Below are positions 21,125 to 34,884 of a DNA stretch of 64,000 bases, one piece after another (position 1 is the stretch's first letter; each line of letters begins with the position of its first letter). The notes under the pieces were generated by a model. It worked only from the letters and a program-made list of their open reading frames with translations, was not told where the DNA came from and made no database searches. The DNA is taken from assembly GCF_014898055.3 (NCBI RefSeq), contig NW_023605194.1, positions 58,691,361 through 58,755,360 on the forward strand. The letters run 5' to 3'. Source of the stretch: Talpa occidentalis (taxonomy: Eukaryota; Chordata; Mammalia; Eulipotyphla; Talpidae). The position numbers and the translations under genes are program-made.

Positions 21125-24100
21125 TTCAAAAGTAATTATTTTTTTTATTTCAACTCTATAAAGTATACAACAGGCACTCGGCAATTACAGCTGCAGGAAA
21201 AATACATAGCAAATCAAAGCAGGTTAAGTTTATGAAAAAGTTTTAATCTACATCAAAAGAGTGCAAGTGGTCAATGACCATTTGATGACAGTTGTTGCAT
21301 TCTGACTAACAAAGGACTCTTTCATGTAGAACAAATTGTAAGAGGACGATCAACCATAGCTGTAAGAATACAAAAGAACTGACCAGTTGTAAAAACATCG
21401 TACATTGAAATAAACTTGGTAGATGATGCTTAAAGAAATGTCCCTTTACTCAGAAAGCCCAAACCTCTGAGTCAATGTCAAGGTCCCAGAGCTCTGTCTA
21501 TTGATACAGGGGCAGATAGAGAAGAGGGCTAACAACACTTTCTATGTTTAGCTTTCTTGGTCTGTTGAAAACTTGCCTCATAAATGATTTGCATATACAA
21601 GAACTGAGAGAAAGCATCCTGTTTTGTTGAGTGGTGCACCAAGGTACATTTCATCATTGGTTTCATAACAAGGTGTGATTAGCAGTCATTTTCTATTTTT
21701 CTCTTGAATTGGACAGTTGTTAATGGAGTCTATAAAATATGTTAGAACATGACTGCACTAATTTTTTTAACTGAATCTGCACAGCTTAGCAAAACAGGAA
21801 TACCTGTATACAGACTGATAGTATGTCATATATTAATTTGACCTGCACATACATTTATACATTTCACAGAAATGACGCTGTATCTCATTAACAGATACAC
21901 AGCTCTGGTAACATTTAACAGAAATAAGAGAACAACTTCATCATTTCTGTAATTCATCAATATTATATAATAAAGGCTTATAAATTGTTAGCAGAAAGAA
22001 CTGTAAAACGCAGCAAGCTAAGAAAGGACAACATTTTGAGGTGTGTTTGTCTTTGTCATGCAGCATAACACCAAATTTGTTTTTTAATAGGATGCCATGA
22101 ATTTAAGGCACTTGCAACAATGCCAGATAGCCAGGTCATGTTCTAGACTATGGGACAGATGAGTAACAGTACAGGTGACATAATTTTCAATAATACTGAC
22201 AATTATGACATTAATTCAAGTCTACTTGGACCTAGAAACATTATTCAGTACAAATAAAATGAAATAATAATGCTGTGAAACACTAATAAAAGTTATATGT
22301 ACCACAAAATCTCACACAAAAATATCTATTTACATAAATATTTGTCTGTGGTCCTATTGTGAAAGAAAACATTGTTATGGATAATGCACAAATCACCTCT
22401 GCTATATGAAATCAATTCTAATATCCTTTCTTTCAGTATGGTAGCTGACTTCTTTAAGTTCACCATCCATTCAGACATTTAGAAATAAAACAAATATTCA
22501 ATAGTTGAGTTTATATATGATTATACATGTGTGACTCACATGCATATTCCATAGTGATAAGTAAAAATTATGACTTATAAAGAATATAATAAAAATAAGT
22601 TTATTTAAATGCCACATTGATCTGATTCATATATTAATAAAGAAGGTAAAGCATAAAAATCATTTATAGCAATTTTCCAGAAATCATTTTTCTTAATGTA
22701 TTCAGTTTATCTCAAATATCATGATGCGCCTTCCCTTGGCAGTTTTCAGTGTTTTCCCATGAGTCAAGACACACAGAAAGCCCTTATTTTCTATACTCAA
22801 AAGTATTAACAAGAGTCAGTTAACATCAAACAAGTTGGCACTATTCTAACTCATCCAGACATTATTTAGTGAAAAAAATTAGAAGGGGCATGAAAAATTC
22901 AGAAATAAAGTGAAGTATGCTTTATGAATTTTAGCCCTAGTGTCTTAAATAAGACAAGATTTAAATCCTTAAAATTCAGTGCTGAAAGTTAGATGAAAGT
23001 TTTTATTAGTAATTTTTGGAACATGTAGTACATCTTTATTTTTTGGTGATTGCTTTAGACATCCTAATGCAGTGCCACAGGTGAAATGAACAAAGATGCA
23101 GTAACACGTAGGAGAAATGATCTACAATTACATTAAGCTGAATGCTGCTTTTTCACTTCCCACAAAACTTGTACATTTTGGTTGTCTTAGACTTGAACCA
23201 TAGTTACAAAATCGATAGTGAGTGCTAATCTCTAGAGCTACTGGGATATTCGAAAAATTGCAAGAGCAGATTTTCTTACGAATGAATAGGTAAATTTAAT
23301 ATTCTAGCTAACCGTTAGTATGCCTAAACCACTCTATTGTTTAACAAAAATCACTAGTATGGACTATAATGTTGAAATTATATAATTTAAAGGTTGAATT
23401 AAAAGCAAAATAAAACTTCTGAAATATCATTCATAGCTGGATTTTTGGTTGATATATTTAATTTCATATTCCAAATTCTGCATAAGAAAAAGGATTCTTA
23501 GGGAATAGACTGAGAAATTATAAGGGAGGGAAACTTCAGTAACACAATAAAACAGTATCATCTTAGGATCAAAGTTTTCATTTAATTTTACTCAACATAT
23601 AATATACCGTTAGGACTTTCATCCTCCAGATGTATCTTTGTTATATTTTGATACATATTCTAAAGGAGTCTTAATATGAAAAATTCAAATGAAAAACACA
23701 ATATAGTCTTCTGGGACAGCAGATAATGATCAGGTGGAATTTTTTTTTTCCAGAAATGTCTACATTTGATTAACTTTAAACACTCTCTACTGAAAAAAAA
23801 AAAGTAAACCTCTATTAAATATAATAAATTCACATACAGTTCCAAATCAAGATGGCAGCTCCTAAGGTGAGGCATCTGTCTAGGTAGATGTAATGCTGTT
23901 TATCCAGGAAAATTTTTCAAATAACTGCTACTTAGGACAGTTAATAGTAGTCAACTGGCTCCCCAACAGAGGACAGTTAAATTGTTGATTCTTTCCCCCC
24001 AGGTGAAAAGCAAATCAATTTGACATTTTCAAATCCATCTTTCTTAGGGAATAATGATATTTTAGAATAGTGAGATTTCTGTTATGTTAGGTAAAATTTA

Positions 24101-25469
24101 TTTTTCAGAAACCGGAGCCCTGTTTTCTTCTCTACACTCTATCTCTATCATATACACAAGAACTCATATGTTTCACTGACAAAAAGGTAATCAGCACCTA
24201 GCCTGGGTCCTGTTTTATTTCCTGCCTGTCACAATGTAAGCTTCCTCATTTGAATATTAACAACTTTGTGCTTTCTCTTTTCTGGTTCAGGCCTAAGACA
24301 AGAAGCTAGTTCAAATGAGTTTTTAATCATCTTCCTTCCTCAATCCTAGATATGATGTATAAGTGAAATTTGACAGGAGTTTGGTTTAATAAATTTAGTG
24401 AAAATGCTTGAGTCTCTGGCTACACATATAATGATTAGAATTTGTGTTGTCTGTTCAGACACTGACATTTACAGATGAAAGATATACATAGCACCTATAT
24501 AGTTTTTTTTATTTTTTATTTTTTGGATGGAACTTAATCCCTCTCCACCCCACCCCACCTGAAGGGCTTATTTTTATAAAAGGGAATATGTTAAGCCTCA
24601 GTTTGAGGATGTATTAGGTAATAAGTAAAACCAATTGGCTGCTAGTCATTTATTTCCAGGACCATCTTTAAGCACAATATTTTCTTAAAATATGAAATGG
24701 TTTGTGAATTGCTTTTTTCCACTCTGTCATGCCAATTTAAAAAGAAACAAATATCATGCATGTTGGTACTCTCAATCCTCTGCAAAAATGCTTATATGCC
24801 TGCTATGAGAGTTCTCAGCAGAATCCATAGCAGTTGTGCTTTTGTCATATCAATTTGTAAAATCTGTCAGAAAGGAAAGATAACATTCAGTCTTGTCATC
24901 AGCACTGCTGGGAAATAAAATCATGACTCTTCTAGCACTGGTTTGACATGAACTCTGTGACCAACAGATGTGTGGTCCTCTTTTTTAGGGTATATACACC
25001 AGCTTGCAGTAATAGATCGTACAACCCTCACTTGAAGAAAGGGAAGAGCCCAGTTTTTGTACCATAGGAATCTGTAGTACCCAATATATTATGTTTTATA
25101 TCTTCTCGATAACCTAGCAAGGTACAGACTCTTTTACTAGATTGAAGTGTTTCTTACAGTCTTTCAAATTATAATAAGAGCAAAGCAAGATCATTGCAAC
25201 AATAGAAAGCATCTCTTTACTGGTGAAAGACTTTGCTTCAGGACCACCATGTCAACTGCTATTTTTAGGTTCAAACAGAAAACATGTAAAGAGCACTATT
25301 GTCATCAAAGCAATAAGTCCTAATGCCACTGTAGTTACTGGAGCAGCATCGATCAAAGGCATCATGGTGACCCCGAGCACTAATCTTCTCTCTTTCCCTC
25401 AGGTTTGCTGGCAGCTGTGTCTCAGAAAAAGCTGTCTTCAGCAAGGCAGAAGCAGGTAAGAGAAATACA
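21125..25469 (-). other. PRKG1: PRKG1 3' untranslated region
   Basis: This follows directly after the stop codon. I recognise no SINE, LINE-1 or microsatellite in it, in contrast to the DNA on both sides, as expected if purifying selection removes insertions. It is AT-rich, with several ATTTA pentamers and several AATAAA hexamers. The length is inferred from the distal signal at 21144-21149. Small frames within it have no support. Confidence 0.65.
21144..21149 (-). terminator. PRKG1: Likely distal PRKG1 polyadenylation signal
   Basis: On the minus strand this reads AATAAA. A GT-rich stretch (GGTTGATGTTT) follows near 21109-21123 in the transcript direction, which suits a downstream element. 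Cleavage would fall at about 21115-21130, giving a 3' UTR of roughly 4.3 kb. Other AATAAA hexamers inside the UTR lie at 22600-22605, 23035-23040, 24214-24219, 24508-24513 and 24515-24520, so shorter isoforms are possible. Confidence 0.5.
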
Positions 25470-25610
<141 letters not shown>

Positions 25611-25649
25611 TTATTACAATACCAAGCTAGATTTTCAAAGTATTGTTTT

Positions 25650-26105
25650 TAAATTGAATAATGGTTTATAACATTATGTAGTTTTCAGGTGTCCAGGCTT
25701 TTCAACTATCTATTGGAATATACTGCATTATGTTTACCACCAGAATTCATTTCCATCCATCACAATATAGTTAATCTTTTATGTGTTTATCCACTTCTCT
25801 TCCCTCTCCCCTTCTGGTAACAACTATTTTGTTCTTTATGGTTTAAAATAGTTTGTTTTGTTTAGTACTTTAATTTGTTTTGTTTATTTATGACCATATA
25901 AGTAAGAGTATATGGTATTTATCCTTCTCAGTCTGACTTCAATTGGCTAAACATAATTGACTAAACATAATTCAATTGACTAAACATAATTCCCTACTGG
26001 CACATCCATAGTGTTACAAATGGCAGGATTTCATCTTTTTTTTTCTTTTTAAAGTTGAGTATTATCGCATTGTGTCTAAATACCACAATTTTTTATCCAC
26101 TCATA
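25650..26105 (-). mobile_element. LINE-1 3' UTR fragment
   Basis: 'tagttttcaggtgtccaggc', 'ccctctccccttctggtaac' and 'ttttttatccactcat' follow the antisense order of old LINE-1 3' ends. Confidence 0.6.
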
Positions 26106-26124
26106 AAAAGCATTCTTTATTATT

Positions 26125-26300
26125 CCTTATTCAATAACTATTTTTTGAATGTCTACTATGTAGAAGGTTTTCTACTTTGTATTAGAGATAGCAGCAGTAA
26201 ACAAAAATAGGTATGGTTTTGTCTTCATGGAGTTTATTCCCTCTTAAGGAATAAACTCTGAACAAAACAAATAACAAATATATATTGTAATTAGAACCTT
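26125..26300 (-). repeat. L2 LINE 3' fragment
   Basis: 'attcaataactattttttga', 'atgtctactatgtagaaggt', 'cagcagtaaacaaaaatagg' and 'tcttcatggagtttattccc' follow the reverse complement of the L2 3' end. Confidence 0.7.
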
Positions 26301-27903
26301 TGTGATATTTTTCACTGAGTGTATAAGAGAGATCATGGAAAACATCTTTGAAAAGTATATTTTAACTCCCAAATCAATGTGTTCAATAAAAGTGTATATG
26401 GCACATCCAAAAGTTCTAGTAAGATAAGTGACTGAAAAGAGACCGATGTTGCTGCTCTGAGAAGAGGTAAGTGAAATGAGAAATAGGAGAAACAGGCAGA
26501 AGTCAATTTATGTAATACCTTATAGACCATCTTAAGGCTTTTTCTGCTTATTTTATGTAAAATCAAAAACTATTTCTAAACTCAGAAAAACTCTTGCAAA
26601 TTTACTGGTCATCAGTAAAAGCAGAAATACACTTTAGCTTCTCTCATAGTCTACAATATTTAGAACATATTTTATCTACCTATCTATCCAGCTTCCCCCT
26701 CAATATCACTATTACATAAAAGGATACCCATAATAAATCTAGGTTGGGATCATTTAGGTTTAATATTTATCCCTTCAAATTTCTTGTTCTACTCTTTTTC
26801 TATAAACAAAACTTCATGAATGCAATTAGCATTTGTAATGTGAGCCAAGGCAATGCCATCTTTGTTTTGTTTGTGAATAAACATTAATATTAGCATAGAA
26901 ATAAACCTTAGAAGTAGGAAAAATGTTTCTGTATAAAAAGCACTCTTAGGCCCAGAAAAAGGACATATATAAATGAAAGGCTGAGACCACAAATCAATCT
27001 TCTCCCCCTTAATTATGATGCAGCACATTTTATTATGTAGATGCAGTACTGAATAAAAATATAAATTCAGGTTAACAGAAATATTTAGTGTACTTTGTGA
27101 ACTATTTAACAAAAAACATAAAAGGAAAAGAATCTTTGTTTTCTTTAGGCTGAATGGATAAAAGTTGTACCTGGAATTTCTTCAAAGGAATCTGGGGATA
27201 AAGAAGGCATTTTTGAGGGGAGGGGGCTTAGATGAAACAATATTGGCCAGGAATTGATAACTGTTTAAACTGGTCACACAACTTTTGACCAAACCCAACT
27301 AGAAACCAGGAGCCAAGGGAGGCTTCTGTTGGTTGGTCTTGGGGAAAGAGCAAAGTGGAGAATAAACTGGCATCATAAATAGGAGATAATTGCACATTGT
27401 CCTAACATCCCGATAATACTTGTGTAGATACTAAATTGTTAAGAAGTTATTGTGTCTTGCACAGAGAGAACATGTATGTGTAGAAATTTAAAATATACTT
27501 TTTTCTGGTAATCATGTTTATGATTAATCCATTCAAGTTATTGTATTCTTTTTCTTGGAAATAAGTTTACATATTATGGGGCAAAGAAACTTTAATAGAG
27601 ATTCATCATATTATTCCATCTGTACACATCTCTATAACATTTACCATACTAAAAGTCAACTTCTATGCACAAATGAACATGAAATAGAATAGTTTTAAAA
27701 AGTAACAGTAAAATACATTTATAATACCCATTCTGTAATGTATTTGTTTTTAAGCTTGGATTTTAGAAGAAGTTTTTTTTTTTTTTTTAAATGCAAAACT
27801 TCTCCTGTGGTGTATTTAATCTGATCATAGAATAAAACTTAAAAAAAAAAAACACAGAGCTTTGATAACTGACATAAATACTTTAATATGTGTCACAAAA
27901 TTA

Positions 27904-29547
<1,644 letters not shown>

Positions 29548-29599
29548 TTATAACTATAAATTATATTCTTATTTTTAAGCTTCTACTAATAGTGATTTT

Positions 29600-29890
29600 T
29601 TTCCTCAATTATGTTTATTAAGGTAAAATCAGTTTACATACTGTATTTGTCTTAGGGTTTATAAGTTCAAACCTCTATGAATATATGTTTGCACATCACA
29701 CCCACCACCCCAGCATGCTCCACTGGACTCCCAGACTTCCACCTCACACACTTCCCTTGTGGTTGTTTCAATTTTGCAGGCAGATGCCAAGGGTTTGTAC
29801 TAATTTGGTTTTGTCTGACCCTTTTTGTGTTGCTATATTCCATATGTAAGTGAAACCATACAGAATTTGTCTTTTTCCTGATAATCTTAG
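29600..29890 (-). mobile_element. LINE-1 3' fragment
   Basis: 'ttaaggtaaaatcagtttac', 'ctaatttggttttgtctgac' and 'ccatatgtaagtgaaaccat' are the antisense 3' end of an old LINE-1. Confidence 0.6.
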
Positions 29891-31299
29891 TGAAATCTGA
29901 TTAATGGAAAACAGTGTGGAAAGCTTTCCAAGTAAATCACTTAGCAAAGCCATAAATATGTCAATTGTCTGCTAGTCCCCTCTTTTCTTTTCCTTTTGCA
30001 TGTACCTAACACCTTCTGCTGTCCTTGGGAATCAAGGTTACTTCTTCCACTTTCTGTTCCACTTATCAGTTCATTGATTTCACTTGGGATGAAGTGTGAA
30101 CTCATTGAAATGGGCTAAAAGAACATCAATGATAGAACCACATCTCATGCCACCATCACCCTCACTCACTAGGATTAGGTACTTCCTCTGAAACGCCAAA
30201 TATTTCTCCAGTTCTTAAATACTTGTTCATTTTGCTTGGAAGTTTCATTACAGGCATTTGGCTAATATCTCATTTATTAACTCTTAGCCTAGATGTTATG
30301 TTCCTTCCTCAAAAAAGACAATATATTTTGTATATACATACCCTAGTATATATATCCATCCTAAAATTTCCCATTTATAACTGTGGGGTGTATATAGGGC
30401 TCAGCCCTAAGTTTACTCTGCTGTTTAACAAGTACTTACAAAAATAGCTAAAATAGAAAATTGCTGATCAGTTGAACTACAAGAACATGGTAGGAGAGAA
30501 AAATCTCTTCCTTTGTATAGAGAATACAAGATGAACGTTGCAAAAGAGACCAAAACCCATATGTTTAGTAAATTTTTAAGGAGCAAAACTCACCATTTTT
30601 TAACTTTCTTTTGAGTTTAAATGTTGTGTGGGAAGTTTTTTCTTTAACTTGGATCAGTTATAGATTGTTACAGGCATCCTATGATTTAGCATTCCCATTT
30701 ACTAAAGGTTTTTGGGAAGCATTCCAGCTCTCCTCCTTGTAGGTAGATAAGCCTTTCCTATCATCCTTATTCTAACTCCCTAAAGCTTTAGATATTAAAG
30801 TCCTCACTTAATTTCCGTACACACACATCCCTAGTTTGGAATTTCAAAATCCAACTGGATTTTGTTGATTTTATTCCTCTCAAAACTGCTTGAAGAGTTT
30901 TCACAATCCTTGGACACCTAGTTGTCAGTGCAATTTCCTAACATTGTTCATACATTTAAAAAAAGCAAAAATATTGCTCTTCATATTGGTAATGTAAGTT
31001 AAAGACTTCAACATTAGTGGGTTTTTTGCTTCCTTATTTTTCCTTGAAATTTTGAAAGTCATTCAACTTACAGTAGAAGCAGATTTCTTTTGACTTTTTT
31101 TAAAAATCAGAAATGTTTTAATGCTTTTTTTTGGCAACAGTATATTTGGAGCCCGAGGAAGAATATCTAGGTCCCACCTTTCAAGTGAGGAGGCTTTTGG
31201 CTCTTGTGTCTGCTATTTTCCTGAGTTCTCAAAGACCTGTGACAGCTGCTAAATAAATTGCCAGCATTGTGGATGAGCAGTAGCTGCAATGTTGGAAAA

Positions 31300-32049
31300 A
31301 TGACAAGCAATACCAAAAAAATAAAAGATCCCTTTACTTCCAGAAAATCTCTTGAGTAAGAGGAAGGCTTATCAGGTCCTCACTTCATACATGGTAGTTC
31401 ACCAGGCAAAACAGGCACTTTTGGATAAGAATTTGCAGAAGAAAGGAAAATAGCTCAGTTTTAAACAACTAGAATGGTTCCTACATAGCTCCTGGCAGCA
31501 ACAACATGCCCACATGTACCTCAAATGACTAGATGTGAAACTTCAGGGTTTTAAAATGCCTGATAAACACTGCTTGACCATTGGTGTATGCATACAAGGG
31601 ATTATTGGGGTAAGTTTAATGGTGTAGAAGACTATTTTAAGACATCATTTGAAAAAGATTTCCAGGTATGTCCTTGTAAAAGTGGCCCCTCAAACCATAA
31701 AAACTCTTCATAGGATGGAACCTTATGTGATGTAGGGGTTTACAAATCTGAAAATGTCTGGGAACTCATCTTGAAAGGTGGACAAGTCAAGGTCAAGAAT
31801 AAAACTGTCCCTTTCACACCCTATATACAATGATTGAGCACCTGGGGAAATTAGGTGTCATTTTCCTGTAAGACTTCATTCATGAAATTGCCTTCCTGGG
31901 GAAGCATTTTCAGATGATCTCGGGGTTCTTGCACCCTTTCCAGCTCTCACTGGCCCAGCATGCAACAAAGAATAGAGGGGGCTTCTCAAGGAAGTGGGCT
32001 CACCTGGCTATCAAGGTGAATGTATCAGTTTATCCAGCAGCTGAATTAA
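31300..32049 (+). pseudogene. RPL7L1 processed pseudogene
   Basis: A diverged retrocopy of ribosomal protein L7-like 1, a uL30-family protein. Reading in pieces with frame changes gives [73 protein letters not shown] and [13 protein letters not shown]. All are in the order of the RPL7L1 protein. The likely start equivalent is at 31300 and the stop equivalent TAA at 32047-32049. There are at least two in-frame stops (TAG 31451-31453, TAA 31869-31871) and several frameshifts, so it is not translated. No introns separate parts that come from different exons, hence retroposition. A SINE sits in the presumed 3' UTR. It lies antisense to PRKG1 inside an intron. Confidence 0.85.
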
Positions 32050-32118
32050 ACCCAGAATATCTGAATACACAATGCATTAGAAACATGTGTTTTTGTTGTT
32101 TAGACTTGCTATCTGTAT

Positions 32119-32393
32119 CTTTTTTAAAAAAGATTTATTTATTTATGCATACAAGAGCTGGGGTACAGGCCAGAGGTGTGGGGTGGGTAAGAGGATTCAC
32201 TAGAGACAGAGTGGGTGACAGAATAGGCAGATTGACTGAAGTACACTGCTGAGGGGAGCAGCGGGAGAGTCAGGAGAGGTCTGCTGCGCCATGTGAGTAG
32301 CTCCCTGGCCATCAGGGGATTGAACTCGTGCTACAGAGGCTGCGGACAGTTTCATAGATTGTGTCTTAACCCCTTGCACCACCAGGGAGGCCC
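32119..32393 (-). mobile_element. tRNA-derived SINE, older subfamily
   Basis: Begins TTTTTTAAAAAAGATTTATTT and ends ACCACCAGGGAGGCCC. A short duplication, TCTGTATCTTT, flanks it (about 32111-32122 and 32398-32409). It is inserted just 3' of the RPL7L1 retrocopy. Confidence 0.88.
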
Positions 32394-33299
32394 CTGTTTC
32401 TGTATCTTTGAGAGATTATTTTCTGCTTTGTATTCAGAAACTGGAGCTCCGTCAGGGAAAAGACAGTGATGTTCTTGCAGGTCCTTCTTACCACGGTTGA
32501 GTTCCAAAGAAAGGTTCTTGTGTGTTTTCCACATTGGCTTATATTAACTCTTCTGAGCAAAGGATTCATGCCCTGAAGGGAGTCCTGCCTGATCACATCT
32601 TATATCCTGTGGTTTAACTTTGGTGAATGAAAACCCAAGCATGTGCATAAAAAGCAGTGGACCCAAGTCCAAGGGCATGCTTAAACCTGGGGGTTCCTTG
32701 GTTCTTGCTTTGGAAAGAACTTAAAATGTAATCAGAAGACTACAAAAATACTAAAAATTCAAGTAAGTTTCCTGTTTCTCTCTAATTTTATCAACTTGCA
32801 CACTGTTGTCTATCTGGTACTTAGAATGCTCTCCTGATTCTTTTTGAGCAGCCATTGCTTATATTTTCTTAGTCCCTCACTGGTTTCCCTCATCTGAGTT
32901 CTTCTGACAAAGAAATATAGTTAACTTGTTTTCCTTTGCTCTGTATCCGACCATCCAGATCTGTGTTCATATTCCTGGTGATCTCTGATGTATATGTAGA
33001 CTAGATCACAACTAGACAGTTACTCTTAAGGAATTCGGAGGTAGAATTGGTCCTGTCAGGAGGAGACTTTTGGTGTCACCTCTCTGTTATCTTGAAAGCT
33101 AGTTCCTGCCCTGAGACTCTCAATTTTTTTGAAAATGTCATTCTGTTTTAGCCAAAAAATTGACAAGAGTATTAAAAAAATAATTGAGAAGGACTATTCA
33201 ATAATTTGGCAAATAATTGTGAACAACACTGAAAAATTGTAACTTACAGTTCTGTAACAGTTAAATGTTTATGCTCTTTCCCCTTCATACATGGTAGTT

Positions 33300-33610
33300 C
33301 TATTTTACTCCAAAAGAATTTAACAAAAAGTCTGCTCTGACACCTAATGTACCTGCTCGCATAACCTATTCAAACATAATGTAATAATGTAATCTATTAC
33401 ATGCATTTAAACATTTATCTTGCTATAATACACCTTACTAACACCCTTTTTGCCTATAATTACTTCCTTTTTTGTGATCATTTGTTTTATGTCTGCCTTC
33501 CCTTCCAGATTAGATTTTCTTCTCCAGTGACATTCCCAGAGTCTAGAGGAGTGCCAAGTGCCTGTTACTGGCCAGTAAATATTATTGAACTAGTGCTTCC
33601 ACAGAGCAGT
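33300..33610 (+). repeat. L2-like LINE 3' fragment
   Basis: Pieces such as 'gtctgctctgacacctaatg', 'ccttcccttccagattagat' and 'agtaaatattattgaactag' follow the sense order of an L2 3' end. It is heavily diverged. Confidence 0.5.
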
Positions 33611-34884
33611 GCTCTTACAATCTCCCCATCCATCAGTCCTCAGTAGATGAAGACCATGGTCATCTTTCTTTCTTAGAAGGCTGTAACACACTAGTCCTCT
33701 TGATCAGAATTGTTGATTATTTACCTGTCCATCCTGAAATGTGGCTTTGTACTAGTCTCATAGAGTATAGGAATAAAAAATATAAGCTCCTTCCATGAAT
33801 TTTATCACAATTCAGAGTGGAGAATATAATATATTTTAACAAGTGATTTATTTGGAAATTAATTATTCCACTTATTTTGGATTCATGAGTTTTGGGGGAG
33901 GAAATTTTATGGATCATTGTTTTTATCCACCATGTTTGTTAATAGCAGTTCAAATTACTTCCTTCTATCAATGAGTTGCTAAAAACAATGAGTTGCTAAA
34001 AAATAGGGAGAAGCAGATCTGTTGATGCTGAGGGCCATGATGGTATCAGTTTTGAGGTTTGTCCCTATTTTCTATGATAAATATATCCTGTATACTTTAT
34101 AATTAATTATAAGTAGTTGTCAATTTTAACTTAGTCTTTTAAAATGAATAAGCATGCAATTCCTTTTAGTAGTCTCTTAGACTTTAACAACTTTCTCTTG
34201 GTGATTGAACATTCTCTTTACTCTCAAATTGATTTGCCAGTTTTGATTTTTGCTTTAAAAATGAAGAACAACATCTTAAATCTGTTATCAATTTAATGTC
34301 TTTCTAATAATTTTCCTTTTGTAATTATTTACTTATCTTAGAAAAACAAGTCATTTACTAAAGATGATGTTAGTGGTTTTCACAAATTTTGCATGTTGAT
34401 TTCAAGATATTAATGCAATACATAATACAAAATTAGAAGAAAGTAAAAATCAACCACTATCCAAACTATTAATAAACATTTAATACATAAATTTATTCAT
34501 GTGTGCTTTTGACTTAAAAAATATTTGAGTTAATTTTACTTGAAGTTAGCATAAAGAGTGAAGGATGTGCTTCTGTACCGATATTAAATCCTGGAAGATT
34601 TCTCATGACTTTTAAAAAAACTTTTTTTTTACACTTTGTAATGTAAATTTGTAATGATATATCATTTGTAATGATATAATTCAACTGTAAAAAAATACTT
34701 AAGAATCCTAAGAAATAAGTATCCCCATAGTTATGATGAGAAATAAGTATCCCCATAGTTATCCCTGCCTCTTTTACACTACAACTTTTGTTGAATGTAT
34801 TATTTTAAGATTATCAAAGGTTATTAAATTCAGTTTATGTCCAAGTTAGAGTCAAAATTCATCACAATCCCCTTACTGGTTTAT

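Noticed and set aside
31914..32252. 112-codon plus-strand frame starting [10 protein letters not shown]
   Set aside because: It is the 3' part of the RPL7L1 retrocopy running into a SINE; the retrocopy as a whole has in-frame stops.
31382..33302. An 18-base word (CTTCATACATGGTAGTTC) present near 31382 and near 33285
   Set aside because: The similarity does not extend beyond the word, so chance or a trace of an old repeat is as likely as anything meaningful.
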